DNA of 64,000 nt from Pontitalea aquivivens. GTDB lineage: Bacteria; Pseudomonadota; Alphaproteobacteria; Rhodobacterales; Rhodobacteraceae. Shown here in pieces: positions 1-8,837 of this stretch (position 1 is the stretch's first letter; each line of letters begins with the position of its first letter). The position numbers were made by a program, and so were the translations under genes. The stretch spans positions 124,001-188,000 of the forward strand of contig NZ_JBKFEY010000004.1 of assembly GCF_046507575.1 (NCBI RefSeq). The letters run 5' to 3'. The notes beneath the pieces are model-generated. The model was not told the origin of the DNA. It was given only the letters and a program-made list of their open reading frames with translations, and did no database searches.

Positions 1-317
1 CGATGGACCCAGGCTCGATCGGCAAGGCGACCTCGGCGGGCTGTATCCGGCTGTTCAATCAGGACATCATCGACCTGTATGACGAGATGGACCTTGGCAC
101 GCGGGTCAAGGTGCGCACGCGTGCCGAAAGCCTGGCGCTGGAAGGGCCGATGGTGGAACTGTCCTCGGGCTATCTGGTGCCGGCCAGCGATGTCGCCGCG
201 ATTGAGGCGGATCGCGCGGCGCTGGCGGCGGGCACGGTGGTTCCCGCCTCGGTCGTCGAGACCGAGGCGCGGGCGCGCGCCATCCGCGATGCGGAACTGC
301 GCGGCAGCCCGGGCTAG
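1..317 (+). CDS. L,D-transpeptidase (YkuD family), C-terminal part only
   Basis: This is the 3' end of a gene whose start lies before the window; about 104 residues are visible. L,D-transpeptidases are periplasmic enzymes that make 3-3 peptidoglycan cross-links or attach lipoproteins to peptidoglycan. The recognisable part is the active-site block SAGCIRLFNQD, with the nucleophilic cysteine encoded at 42-44. Most family members read S-H-G-C here; this protein has alanine where histidine is usual. The remaining ~85 residues are an Ala-rich C-terminal tail typical of Rhodobacteraceae members. It is convergent with the cupin gene. The family call is good; which paralogue it is cannot be told from a fragment. 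Confidence 0.85.
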   Translation, partial: MDPGSIGKATSAGCIRLFNQDIIDLYDEMDLGTRVKVRTRAESLALEGPMVELSSGYLVPASDVAAIEADRAALAAGTVVPASVVETEARARAIRDAELRGSPG

Positions 318-342
318 GGCCGCCCGCGCCGGGGGGGCCGGG

Positions 343-696
343 TCAGCGCAGCACGATCACATAGTCCTTGCGCGTGGTTTCCTGCACCTCCCAGGTTCCG
401 GTGAAACCGGGCCGGATCACAAAGCTGTCGCCGGGCCCGACCTGCATCCGGGTGCCGTCATCGCCGGTGATCACCGAACGCCCCGCCAGAATGCGGCAAT
501 ATTCCCATTCGTCATAGGCGACGCGCCAGGTGCCGGGGGTAGATTGCCAGATGCCGCAATAAAGCCCGTCACGGTCTTCGGCATTCCAGGTGGTATGGAC
601 CGGATCACCCGCCAGCACCCGGGCGGGATCGGGGCGGGTGATTTCGGGTTCGGCGGCGTCAGGCGTCAGGGGGAACAGGTTCATCGGGTCTTTCAC
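343..696 (-). CDS. Cupin-domain protein (DUF861 / ureidoglycine aminohydrolase-like cupin)
   Basis: A 117-residue single-domain protein. Residues ~35-115 form a cupin barrel of the DUF861 type: a W-E-Y-C-R-I-L-A-G strand, the turn G-D-D-G-T, then GPGDSFVIRPGFTGTWEV, the usual second cupin motif. The classical HxH metal ligands of cupin motif 1 are not evident, as is common in this subfamily, so a metal-dependent activity should not be assumed. It is a monocistronic gene lying between the 3' ends of the L,D-transpeptidase gene and the binding-protein gene. Substrate and role are unknown. Confidence 0.8.
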   Translation of the reverse strand: MKDPMNLFPLTPDAAEPEITRPDPARVLAGDPVHTTWNAEDRDGLYCGIWQSTPGTWRVAYDEWEYCRILAGRSVITGDDGTRMQVGPGDSFVIRPGFTGTWEVQETTRKDYVIVLR

Positions 697-793
697 AGTG
701 GGCCTGGCGGGCGGCGCATGACGGGGCGCAGGTCTTGGCCCGGCATCGGGGAAAGCAGGGCGGGCGGCGCCGGTCCGGGCCGCCCGCGCCGGG

Positions 794-2266
794 TCAGTCG
801 GTCCAGCGCACCTGCGTCAGATCATTGGCCTGGGTGGGGGCATTTTCCCAAAGCCCTTCGATGCGGGCATCCGCAACCCCGGTCTTGGCCAGCTGGAACA
901 GATAGCCATTGACGTAATCCTGCGCGATCATGTCCTGCGCGGATTTCAGCAGGGCGCTGCGTTCGGCCGGGTCGGCGGTGCGGCCCAGTTCCCCCATCAG
1001 GGTCACGAATTCCGGCCGGGCATAGCCGAAATAGTAATCCTCACGCGCGTAGATATCGATATCGGCGGGTTCGGTATGGCTGATGATGGTCAGGTCGAAA
1101 TCCTTGCCCTTGAACACCTGTTCCAGCCATTGCGCCCATTCCAGGTTGGTGATCTGGGTCTTGATCCCCACGGCGGCCAGTTGGGCCGCGATGATCTCGC
1201 CGCCGCGGCGGGCATAGGTCGGTGGCGGCAGCGCCAGGCGCAGGGTCAGATCGGCCACGCCCGCCGTTTCCAGCAGGGCGCGGGCCTTGTCGGGATCATG
1301 CGCGGACAGGGCGGTCAGATCCTGGTAATCGGGGTTGTGCGGCGCGAAATGGGTGCCGATCGGGGTGCCATAGCCGAACATCGCGCCGTCGATCACCTCT
1401 TGGCGGTTGATCGCATGGGCGATGGCCTGGCGCACGCGCACATCATCCAGCGGTGCCTTGCGGTTGTTCATCGCCAGGATCGTCTCGCCCTCGGTCGATC
1501 CGACGATGACCCTGAAGCGGGGATCCGCCTCAAGCTGGGGCAGGGTTTCGGGGGCGGGGAAGTTCGGGAAGGCATCCACATCGCCCGCCATCATCGCCGC
1601 AAAGGCCGCGGTCGGGTCGGGGATGAAGCGGAAGGTGGCGGTCTGCAGCGCCGGCTTTTCGCCCCAATAGTCAGCAAAGGCCTGCAGCGTGACACGGTCG
1701 CCCTGCACCCATTCGCCAAAGCTGAAGGGGCCGGTTCCGACCGGCCGGGTCGCCAGGTCGGCGGCGGTTTCGGGGGCCACGATCACCGCATCGCCCCAGG
1801 CCATCTTGAAGGGGAAGGCCCCGTCCGGCGCCGACAGCGTCACGCGCACGGTGGCCGGGTCCACCACCTCGACCGTGGCGATGCCGGCAAACAGCGCCTT
1901 TTGCGCGTTGGCGCTGTCTTCGGCGCGGGCACGGTCCAGGGTGAACCTGACATCCTCGGCGTCAAATCCGCTGCCATCGTGAAAGCGTACGCCCTGGCGC
2001 AGGTGAAAGGTATAGGTGGTGCCGTCGTCGGACACGTCCCAGCGTTCGGCAAGGCCTGGGCGGATCGCGCCATCGGGGCCGAATCGCGTCAAGCCTTCGA
2101 AGACATTGGCATAGACCACTTCGTCGATCGCCGCGGCGGCACCGGCGGTCGGGTCAAGGTTTGGCGGTTCCAGCACCATGCCCAGCGTGATGGCGTCCGG
2201 CGCGGCAAGGGCTGTTCCCGTGCACAGCGCGACAATGGCGGCAGAGATGGTCAGGCGATGGATCAT
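794..2266 (-). CDS. ABC transporter substrate-binding protein, family 5 (oligopeptide/nickel type)
   Basis: A 490-residue periplasmic solute-binding protein of the SBP_bac_5 (DppA/OppA) family. Residues 1-21 are a Sec signal peptide (MIHRLTISAAIVALCTGTALA, cleavage before APDAI). The mature part has the family hallmark PPNLDPTAG with VYANVFEGL near the N-terminus, and the later VRQAIAHAINRQEVIDGAMFGYGTP block. The start at 2266 is chosen because it is preceded by AGGGGAAG and begins the signal peptide; an in-frame ATG 29 codons upstream would bury it. No permease or ATPase genes adjoin it here, so it is either an orphan or its partners lie elsewhere. Ligand unknown; peptides are the default guess. 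Confidence 0.9.
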   Translation of the reverse strand: MIHRLTISAAIVALCTGTALAAPDAITLGMVLEPPNLDPTAGAAAAIDEVVYANVFEGLTRFGPDGAIRPGLAERWDVSDDGTTYTFHLRQGVRFHDGSGFDAEDVRFTLDRARAEDSANAQKALFAGIATVEVVDPATVRVTLSAPDGAFPFKMAWGDAVIVAPETAADLATRPVGTGPFSFGEWVQGDRVTLQAFADYWGEKPALQTATFRFIPDPTAAFAAMMAGDVDAFPNFPAPETLPQLEADPRFRVIVGSTEGETILAMNNRKAPLDDVRVRQAIAHAINRQEVIDGAMFGYGTPIGTHFAPHNPDYQDLTALSAHDPDKARALLETAGVADLTLRLALPPPTYARRGGEIIAAQLAAVGIKTQITNLEWAQWLEQVFKGKDFDLTIISHTEPADIDIYAREDYYFGYARPEFVTLMGELGRTADPAERSALLKSAQDMIAQDYVNGYLFQLAKTGVADARIEGLWENAPTQANDLTQVRWTD

Positions 2267-2423
2267 CAGGCTTCCCCTTGATTGCAGGGCCATAATCACA
2301 GGCCCGCAGGGGCCTGCGTGCCCCTGCTTTTGGCGCATGATTGACCCGATCACGGGCGCCGATCAAGCAATTTGGCGCGCCCGCTTTGACCAGTCGGGAA
2401 AAGATTGCGCGTTCTGCATCGCA

Positions 2424-2442
2424 GAAGAAATATTCTTTCTTC
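2424..2442. promoter_or_regulatory. Perfect 7-bp inverted repeat upstream of panB
   Basis: The arms GAAGAAA and TTTCTTC are separated by the 5-bp spacer TATTC. The repeat sits in the 228-bp gap between the divergent binding-protein gene and panB, about 52 bp before the panB start. The AT-rich palindrome stands out in GC-rich DNA and looks like a dimeric repressor or activator site. The regulator is unknown and no clear sigma-70 hexamers could be placed around it. Confidence 0.4.
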
Positions 2443-2494
2443 CCGCGCCTTAACGTTTTAAGACCCGTGACGAAGAAACCCCAGGGAGGTCGCC

Positions 2495-3319
2495 ATGAGT
2501 GTCACCGGACAGGCCCGTGCACGGATGCCCGCCGATATTGCCGCGCAGAAGGGCGGCGCGCCGATCGTCTGTCTGACGGCCTATACCACGCCGGTGGCCC
2601 GGCTGGTGGATGCGCATTGCGACCTGATCCTGGTGGGGGATTCGGTGGGGATGGTGCTGCATGGCCTGCCCTCGACCCTTGGCGTGACGATGGAGATGAT
2701 GATCCTGCACGCCTGCGCGGTGGCGCGCGGCGCATCGCGGGCGCTGATCGTCGTGGACATGCCCTTTGGCAGTTATGAGGAAGGCCCCGAACAGGCCTTT
2801 CGCAATGCCGCGCGGATCATGGCGGAAACCGGGGCAGGCGCGGTCAAGCTGGAAGGCGGGCGGCACATGGCCGACACCATCGCCTTTCTGGTGGCGCGCG
2901 GCATTCCGGTGATGGGCCATGTCGGGCTGACGCCGCAATCGGTGAATACACTGGGCGGCTACAAGGTGCAGGGCCGGGGCGCCGATGCCGAACGCCTGCG
3001 CGCCGATGCCCGGGCCGTGGCCGGGGCGGGGGCCTTTGCGGTGGTGCTGGAAAAGGTGCCCGCGCGGCTGGCCGATGCGGTGACGGCCGAGTTGCCCATT
3101 CCCACGATCGGCATCGGCGCGGGGGCGGGCTGTGACGGGCAGGTTCTGGTGGTCGATGACATGCTGGGCCTGTTCACCGATTTCAAACCGAAATTCGTGA
3201 AACGCTTTGGCGAGCTTGGCGCCGCCGCCGAGACCGCCGTGGCCGCCTATGCCGGTGAGGTGCGCGCGCGCCGCTTTCCCGGTCCCGAACATGTCTTTGC
3301 CGATGAGGGGGCGAAATGA
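2495..3319 (+). CDS. panB: 3-methyl-2-oxobutanoate hydroxymethyltransferase (PanB)
   Basis: 274 residues, full length. PanB transfers a hydroxymethyl group from 5,10-methylene-tetrahydrofolate to 2-oxoisovalerate, giving ketopantoate, the first committed step of pantothenate and CoA synthesis in the cytoplasm. Family hallmarks are LTAYTTPVARLVD (27-39), the metal/substrate loop LVGDSVGMVLHG (46-57), GHVGLTPQ (141-148), and the catalytic glutamate in VVLEKVP (E186). The start has a strong ribosome binding site (CAGGGAGGTCGCC). The stop region overlaps the panC start by 4 bp (ATGA), so the two are translationally coupled. Confidence 0.97.
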   Translation: MSVTGQARARMPADIAAQKGGAPIVCLTAYTTPVARLVDAHCDLILVGDSVGMVLHGLPSTLGVTMEMMILHACAVARGASRALIVVDMPFGSYEEGPEQAFRNAARIMAETGAGAVKLEGGRHMADTIAFLVARGIPVMGHVGLTPQSVNTLGGYKVQGRGADAERLRADARAVAGAGAFAVVLEKVPARLADAVTAELPIPTIGIGAGAGCDGQVLVVDDMLGLFTDFKPKFVKRFGELGAAAETAVAAYAGEVRARRFPGPEHVFADEGAK

Positions 3320-4155
3320 CCCAGGTGATCCGCACCAGCGCCGAGCTGCAGGAAAAGGTCGCGGGATGGAAACGTTCGGGCATGCTGGTGGGCGTGGTGC
3401 CCACGATGGGCGCGCTGCATGACGGGCATCTGAGCCTGGCCCGCGCGGCGCGTGCGCAATCGGACCGGGTGATCGTGACGATCTTTGTCAATCCGATGCA
3501 GTTCAACAACCCCGAAGATCTTAAGAAATACCCCCGGGATGAGGCGCATGACCTGGCCCTGTTGCAGGCGGAAGGGGTCGATGTGCTGTTCGCGCCGGGC
3601 GTGGATGAGGTGTATCCCGACGGTTTTGCCACCACGGTATCCGTGACGGGCGTGTCAGAACCGCTGGAGGGCGCCTTCCGTCCGGGTCATTTCGACGGCG
3701 TGGCGACGGTGGTGTCCAAGCTGTTCGGCATGACCCAGGCGGGCCGCGCCTTCTTTGGCGAAAAGGACTGGCAGCAGTTGCAGGTGGTCCGCCGGCTGGT
3801 GGCCGATCTGAACATTCCGGTGCGCATCATCGGCTGCCCCACGATCCGCGAGGCGGATGGTCTGGCGATGTCGTCGCGCAATGTGCGCCTGTCGGCCGCC
3901 GAACGCACGCTGGCCCCGCAGCTGCATGCGCAGATGCAGGCTGCGGTCGGGGCGATCCGTGCCGGCACGCAGGCTGCGGCGGCGCTGGAGACGACCCGCG
4001 CCGCGCTGGCGGGGGCGGGGTTCGGTCCGGTGGAATATCTGGAATTGCGGTCGGTTGAAGGGCTGCGCCCGCTGTCGTCGCTGTCCGAACCCGCCCGGCT
4101 TCTGGCGGCGGTCTGGCTGGGCGATGTGCGGCTGATCGACAATATCGCCGTCTGA
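3316..4155 (+). CDS. panC: Pantoate--beta-alanine ligase (PanC)
   Basis: 279 residues, full length. PanC condenses pantoate with beta-alanine using ATP (via pantoyl-adenylate) to give pantothenate. Visible motifs are VPTMGALHDGHLSL (28-41) with the HxGH nucleotide-binding signature (H35, H38), the pantoate-binding FVNPMQF segment (57-63), FFGEKDWQQL (146-155) and MSSRN (185-189). It is the second gene of a panBC operon, overlapping panB by 4 bp. It ends 7 bp before the convergent M20 amidohydrolase gene, with no room for a conventional terminator. panD and the ketopantoate reductase gene are not in this window. Confidence 0.97.
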   Translation: MTQVIRTSAELQEKVAGWKRSGMLVGVVPTMGALHDGHLSLARAARAQSDRVIVTIFVNPMQFNNPEDLKKYPRDEAHDLALLQAEGVDVLFAPGVDEVYPDGFATTVSVTGVSEPLEGAFRPGHFDGVATVVSKLFGMTQAGRAFFGEKDWQQLQVVRRLVADLNIPVRIIGCPTIREADGLAMSSRNVRLSAAERTLAPQLHAQMQAAVGAIRAGTQAAAALETTRAALAGAGFGPVEYLELRSVEGLRPLSSLSEPARLLAAVWLGDVRLIDNIAV

Positions 4156-4162
4156 GGGCGGG

Positions 4163-5455
4163 TCAGGGCGTCTGCCGTTCGGGGGGCGCCAGCAGTTCGG
4201 CCAGCACCAGCGCCATGACGCGGGCGCTGTCGGCCATGTCGTCGACGCCCACCCATTCGTCGGGCTGATGCGCCAGCGCCAGAACGCCCGGCCCGTAGGC
4301 GATGCAGTTCTTCAGCCGCCCGATCCGGTCGATGTGCTTCTGGTCATAGGTGCCGGGCGAGACGACATAGCGCGCCTGCCGGCCCAGCACCGCCTCGATC
4401 GCGGCGGCGGTGGACCGCACGATCGGGGCGTTCTTGTCGGTCATCGTGGGCTGTACCGCAAACAGGTCGCGGATTTCATAGCTGAAGCTGGGGCGCCGGG
4501 CCTTCACGCGTTCCAGCAGGGCGGTGACTTCGTGTTTCACCTCGGCCAGGTCTTCCTCGATCAGGAAGCGGCGGTCGATGATGATGCGGCAGCGGTCGGC
4601 CACGCAGGGCGCGGGCAGGCCGGTAAAGCCAGGTTCAGGGTCCGGCTCGCCGCCGTGGATCGAATTGATGTTCAGCGTCGATTGCCGCGCGCCTTCGGGG
4701 ATCACGGGCATCGCCGTGTGCTTGCCCGCCAGCAGGGGGTAAAGCGTGTCCTCGATTTCCGCCAGAACGGCGCCCATGTGGCGGATCGCGCTGTCGCCCA
4801 GAAACGGCATGGACCCATGGGCGATGCGCCCCTGCGTTTCGATTTCCGCCCACCAGACGCCGCGGTGGCCAAGGCAGATCTGGTCCTTGTGCAGGGGTTC
4901 GGGGATGATGACATGCTGCACCCGGTCGGGCGCGAAAAAGCCACGCCCGGCCAGATAGGCCACGCCGCCATAGCCGCCGGTTTCTTCATCCGCGGTGGCC
5001 GAAATCTCGATCGCGCCGGTGAAATCGGGGCAGGCGGCGATGAAGGCCTCGGCCGCGATGATGCTGGCGGCCAGGCCCCCCTTCATGTCGCAGGCGCCGC
5101 GGCCATAGACCTTGCCGTCATCCAGTTCCCCGCCGAACGGATCACGGGTCCAGCCGTGCCCAACCTCAACCACATCGTGGTGCGAGTTGAAGTGCACGCA
5201 TTCGCCGGGGGCGGCCCCGTCACGCCGTGCGACGATGTTCCAGCGGGGATATTTGTCGCTGTCGCCGGGGGCGCCGGTGGCACGGATCATCTGGATCGCA
5301 AAGCCCTGCGGTTCCAGCCGTGCGGCCAGATAATCGCAGATTTCACGATAATTCCGTCCCGGCGGGTTCAGCGTCGGAATACGGATCAGATCCTGCGCAA
5401 GCGCGATCAGATCCTTGCGGCGGGTGGCGATTTCCTGGGCAATCCGGTTTTCCAT
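4163..5455 (-). CDS. M20 family metallo-amidohydrolase (ArgE/DapE-like)
   Basis: 430 residues from the ATG at 5455; an in-frame TTG two codons upstream is the alternative. Co-catalytic zinc residues of the M20 family are all present: SHHDVV (H92 and D94), GRGACDMKGG (D124) and the ADEETGG glutamate pair (E157/E158), with a dimerisation domain at roughly 200-320. It resembles the acetylornithine deacetylase/succinyl-diaminopimelate desuccinylase subfamily found in Rhodobacterales. The exact acyl-amino-acid substrate cannot be assigned from sequence alone. No convincing Shine-Dalgarno precedes the start. The neighbours (panC convergent, small membrane genes divergent) give no pathway clue. Confidence 0.85.
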   Translation of the reverse strand: MENRIAQEIATRRKDLIALAQDLIRIPTLNPPGRNYREICDYLAARLEPQGFAIQMIRATGAPGDSDKYPRWNIVARRDGAAPGECVHFNSHHDVVEVGHGWTRDPFGGELDDGKVYGRGACDMKGGLAASIIAAEAFIAACPDFTGAIEISATADEETGGYGGVAYLAGRGFFAPDRVQHVIIPEPLHKDQICLGHRGVWWAEIETQGRIAHGSMPFLGDSAIRHMGAVLAEIEDTLYPLLAGKHTAMPVIPEGARQSTLNINSIHGGEPDPEPGFTGLPAPCVADRCRIIIDRRFLIEEDLAEVKHEVTALLERVKARRPSFSYEIRDLFAVQPTMTDKNAPIVRSTAAAIEAVLGRQARYVVSPGTYDQKHIDRIGRLKNCIAYGPGVLALAHQPDEWVGVDDMADSARVMALVLAELLAPPERQTP

Positions 5456-5550
5456 GGCCAAACGCTAGCGGGGCGATCGGCGCCGGGCAAGTCCGGCGTG
5501 GCCCGGGGCGGACAAAGGCGCTATGGTCGGGGCAACTGCGGAGTGAAACG

Positions 5551-5829
5551 ATGATCGCACTAATCCAGCTGGCCTTTTTCGGATCTCTGGTCCTGATCCT
5601 GATCTATGTGATGGTATCGGCCTATTCCCGTTCGACCGCGCGCGAACGGCTGGAAAAACGCTGGGACGAAGGCACCGAGCCGGGGGCTGCAACCTTTGAA
5701 CGCGATGCCTATATCGAGGAAGGAATGCGGGCCTATGAACGAAGCCTGCGCAGGAAACTGATCTGGCTGGTGTTTGTCATTCCGGTCGCGGTGGTCGCGC
5801 TGGTGGTCTATCTGGTCAATTATGCATGA
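5551..5829 (+). CDS. Small inner-membrane protein of unknown function
   Basis: 92 residues with two predicted membrane helices (about 4-24 and 70-90) flanking a charged, helical segment (RERLEKRWDEGTEPG, then RRK) that should lie in the cytoplasm. No known domain was recognised. The start is preceded by CGGAGTG. The stop lies 7 bp before the DUF1523 gene start, so the two probably form a small operon divergent from the M20 gene. A conserved pairing with DUF1523 is familiar in Rhodobacteraceae, but no function is established. Confidence 0.8.
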   Translation: MIALIQLAFFGSLVLILIYVMVSAYSRSTARERLEKRWDEGTEPGAATFERDAYIEEGMRAYERSLRRKLIWLVFVIPVAVVALVVYLVNYA

Positions 5830-5836
5830 GGCGGCG

Positions 5837-6487
5837 ATGAAATATGTGAAATGGACCCTGCTGGCGCTGGTTGCGCTGACCATCTTCGGGTTTTTCCACT
5901 ACACATTGCCACAGCATGACATCGTGCGCATCGTGGGTACCGAAAACCGGCGGATCGATTTTGGTGAAAACTCGATCTTCTGGGCCTCGCCCGATGTGGG
6001 CACGGCTGCGGGGACCAGCCGCGATGTGTTCTTCATCCAGACGGTGCAGCCCGATGGCAAGCCGATGGTCTACCGCAATGAGGATACCGGCTGGGGTTGG
6101 CCGCCCTATTTCAAGCTGGACAGTTCCAACCTGCAGACCGAGGCGACCGCGCTTGTATCCCCGGCCGAGGCGCCGAAATGGGTGTCGGTCACCCATTACG
6201 GCTGGCGCAACGAATGGCTGACGATCTTTCCCAATGCGGTGGCGGTCAAGGTGGTGTCCGGGCCGGATGCGCGGATCATCCCTTGGGTGAACATCGTGAT
6301 CCTGACGCTGATCGGGGCGGCGCTTTTGTATCTGCGGGCGATGTGGCGGCAGTTCCGCGAACGGTCGATCGACCCGATGCTGGAGGACGTGGGCGAGGCC
6401 TGGGACGGGGTTGAGGATCGCGCCGATGCCGCAGGCGCGCGCGCCAAAGGGGCCTGGGCGCGGCTGCGGCATCGGTTCCGGCGCTAG
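5837..6487 (+). CDS. DUF1523 family membrane protein
   Basis: 216 residues. An N-terminal membrane helix (about 5-22), a ~130-residue periplasmic-type domain (VGTENRRIDFGEN, then GWGWPPYFK and the conserved THYGWRNEWL), and a second helix near 152-172 ending in a basic C-terminal tail. This matches the DUF1523 family as I recall it; function unknown. The start at 5837 is chosen for GAGG five bases upstream; an ATG at 5822 would overlap the preceding stop. It is convergent with the aldehyde dehydrogenase gene, only 3 bp apart. Confidence 0.8.
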   Translation: MKYVKWTLLALVALTIFGFFHYTLPQHDIVRIVGTENRRIDFGENSIFWASPDVGTAAGTSRDVFFIQTVQPDGKPMVYRNEDTGWGWPPYFKLDSSNLQTEATALVSPAEAPKWVSVTHYGWRNEWLTIFPNAVAVKVVSGPDARIIPWVNIVILTLIGAALLYLRAMWRQFRERSIDPMLEDVGEAWDGVEDRADAAGARAKGAWARLRHRFRR

Positions 6488-6490
6488 GGG

Positions 6491-8830
6491 TCATTCCCCG
6501 TAGGGAATCCAGATGTTCTTGACCTGAACGGCATGGGCCAGAAAATCGCGGCCCTGCCCCTGCGGGCCGTGCCAGTCGCGGTTCGGCAAGACCCAGGTGG
6601 CCTTCAGGTTTCCCGCGCTTTCGGCCTCGACCATCGCCGGGTCGGGGCCGCAGGACCACAGCGCCGCCACATCGTCGTGCCGGGCCAGCGTGCGGGTCAG
6701 GTCGTCCCGGTCGCCGGTGACGATGTTGACCACGCCGCCCGGCAGGTCCGAGGTGTCGAAAACCTGGTAAAGGTCGGTGGCGGCCAGCGGCATCGATGGG
6801 GCCGGGATCGCCACGACCCGGTTACCCATGGCGATGGCGGGCAACACCAGGCTGGCAAAGCCCAGAAGCGGCGCGGCATTGGGACAGGCGAGGCCCATCA
6901 CGCCCCAGGGTTCGTGCATGGCCAGCGTGACATGACGCGATTTGGTGGCATGGACCGCGCCATCGAACTTGTCGGCCTGCGCGGCATACCAGAAGGCGCG
7001 CCGGATCGTGGCGGCGACCTCGGCCTTGTCATGCCCGGCCTCTTTCAGGCGCGCTTCGAATTCGGTCTGCCGGGCTGACAGGTTTTCGGCGATGTAATAC
7101 AGCACCTGCGCGCGGTTGTGGCCGGTGGCCTTGCCCCAGGCGGCGGCCTTGTGTGCGGCCTCGACCGCGTTGCGGATGTCCTTGCGGTTGCCAAGCGGCG
7201 TCAGGCCGATTTCGCGGCCCCGATGCGTGATGGCGTAAGAGTGGCCGCCATCGGGGCGCTTTTGCGCGCCGCCGATATACAGCTTGGCTGTCCGGTCGAT
7301 GCCGGACGCTGCGGGCACGCCCGGCAGTGGCGTGGCATCAAGTGGCGCAGGCGCGGTCTCGGCCAGCGGCTTTGGATCGGGCACCCGCAGATAGGCCGCC
7401 ATCCCCTCACGCCCGCCTTCGCGGCCAAAGCCCGATTCGCGCATGCCGCCAAAGCCCGCGCCCGCGTCGAAGACATTGGTGCAGTTGATCCAGACCACCC
7501 CCGCCTTGACCCGTGCCGCAATATCGGTGGCCAGCGTGATGTTTTCCGACCAGATCGAGGCGGAAAGCCCGTAGCGCGTATTGTTGGCCAGTTCGACCGC
7601 CTCGTCGGGTGTGCGGAAGGTGGTCAGCGTGGCGACGGGGCCAAAGATTTCCTCGACCATCGCGGGATTGGCAGGCTGGGCCCCGGTCAGAAACCCGGGG
7701 GCGAAGAAGCAGCCTTTGGCGGGCAGTTGCATTTCGGCCTGCACCAGATGCGCGCCCGCCGCCTCGCCGCGCGCAACCAGATCGCGGATGCGCGCCAGTT
7801 GCACCGGATGCACGATGGCGCCGATGTCGGTGCATTTGTCCAGCGGGTCGCCCATGCGCAGCTTGCCCAGCCGTGCGGTCAGGCGTGCGGTGAAATCGGC
7901 CACCGCCGCCTCGGCCACCAGCAGGCGGGACCCCGCGCAGCAGACCTGGCCCTGGTTGAACCAGATCGCATCGACCACGCCCTCGACCGCGGCATCCAGA
8001 TCGGCATCGGCAAAGACGATGAAGGGCGATTTGCCGCCCAGTTCCAGCGTCAGTGCCTTGGCCGACCCGGCGGTGGCGCGGCGGATCACGCGCCCCACCT
8101 CGGTCGATCCGGTGAAGGCGATCTTGTCCACGGGGGCAGCGACCAGCGCGGCCCCGGTATCGCCATCGCCGGTGACGATGTTGACCACGCCGCGGGGCAG
8201 GCCGATTTCCGCGCAGATCTCGGCAAAGGCCAGCGCGGTCAGCGGCGTGTATTCGGCGGGTTTCAGCACCACCGTGTTGCCCGCGGCCAGTGCGGGGGCG
8301 ACCTTCCAGGCCAGCATCAGCAGCGGAAAGTTCCACGGGATGATCTGGCCGCAGACGCCCTGCGGCGCGACACCGGGGAATTCATCGGCCAGAATTTCGG
8401 CCCAGCCGGCGTGGTGGTAGAAATGGCGGATCACCAGCGGCAGGTCGATGTCGCGCGCCTCGCGGATCGGTTTGCCGTTGTCCAGCACCTCCAGCACCGA
8501 CAGGAAGCGTTCGCGTTTCTGGATGTGACGGGCGATGGCGTAAAGCCACGTCGCGCGTTCGTGCCCCGACAGCGCGGCCCATTTCGGCTGCGCCTTGCGC
8601 GCGGCGGCCACGGCGGCGGCAATATCGGCGGGCGTGCCCTGCGTCACCTCGGCCAGGGCTTCGCCGGTGGCGGGATCGGTGGTGCCAAAGACCTGACCCG
8701 GCGCGGTGAAGGTGCCGTTGATGAAATGTCCGAAACGGCCACGCGCGGCCAGCCAGGCGCGGACCTCGGTCGTGGCCTCGGGGGCGGGGCCATAGTCCAT
8801 CGTCTCAAGGATATCGGTCACGGTCGGCAT
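6491..8830 (-). CDS. Tandem aldehyde dehydrogenase (active N-terminal domain, degenerate C-terminal domain)
   Basis: 779 residues, about 1.6 times a normal aldehyde dehydrogenase. Residues ~30-500 are a complete ALDH: IIPWNFPLLM (163-172), cofactor loop FTGSTEVG (239-246), general base E263 in LELGGKSP, and the nucleophile C297 in FNQGQVCCAG. Residues ~515-779 repeat the ALDH fold (IGGAQKRPDGG, then MGLACPNAAPLLGF and VVNIVTGDRDD) but lack a catalytic cysteine. The start is 7 bp after the deoC stop with GGGAAAG as ribosome binding site. The enzyme therefore probably oxidises acetaldehyde from the DeoC reaction; that is inference from context. Confidence 0.88.
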   Translation of the reverse strand: MPTVTDILETMDYGPAPEATTEVRAWLAARGRFGHFINGTFTAPGQVFGTTDPATGEALAEVTQGTPADIAAAVAAARKAQPKWAALSGHERATWLYAIARHIQKRERFLSVLEVLDNGKPIREARDIDLPLVIRHFYHHAGWAEILADEFPGVAPQGVCGQIIPWNFPLLMLAWKVAPALAAGNTVVLKPAEYTPLTALAFAEICAEIGLPRGVVNIVTGDGDTGAALVAAPVDKIAFTGSTEVGRVIRRATAGSAKALTLELGGKSPFIVFADADLDAAVEGVVDAIWFNQGQVCCAGSRLLVAEAAVADFTARLTARLGKLRMGDPLDKCTDIGAIVHPVQLARIRDLVARGEAAGAHLVQAEMQLPAKGCFFAPGFLTGAQPANPAMVEEIFGPVATLTTFRTPDEAVELANNTRYGLSASIWSENITLATDIAARVKAGVVWINCTNVFDAGAGFGGMRESGFGREGGREGMAAYLRVPDPKPLAETAPAPLDATPLPGVPAASGIDRTAKLYIGGAQKRPDGGHSYAITHRGREIGLTPLGNRKDIRNAVEAAHKAAAWGKATGHNRAQVLYYIAENLSARQTEFEARLKEAGHDKAEVAATIRRAFWYAAQADKFDGAVHATKSRHVTLAMHEPWGVMGLACPNAAPLLGFASLVLPAIAMGNRVVAIPAPSMPLAATDLYQVFDTSDLPGGVVNIVTGDRDDLTRTLARHDDVAALWSCGPDPAMVEAESAGNLKATWVLPNRDWHGPQGQGRDFLAHAVQVKNIWIPYGE

Positions 8831-8837
8831 CTTTCCC

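Noticed and set aside
2450..2461. TTAA-CGTT-TTAA upstream of panB as a CtrA site
   Set aside because: The CtrA consensus needs a 7-bp spacer between TTAA half-sites; here it is 4.
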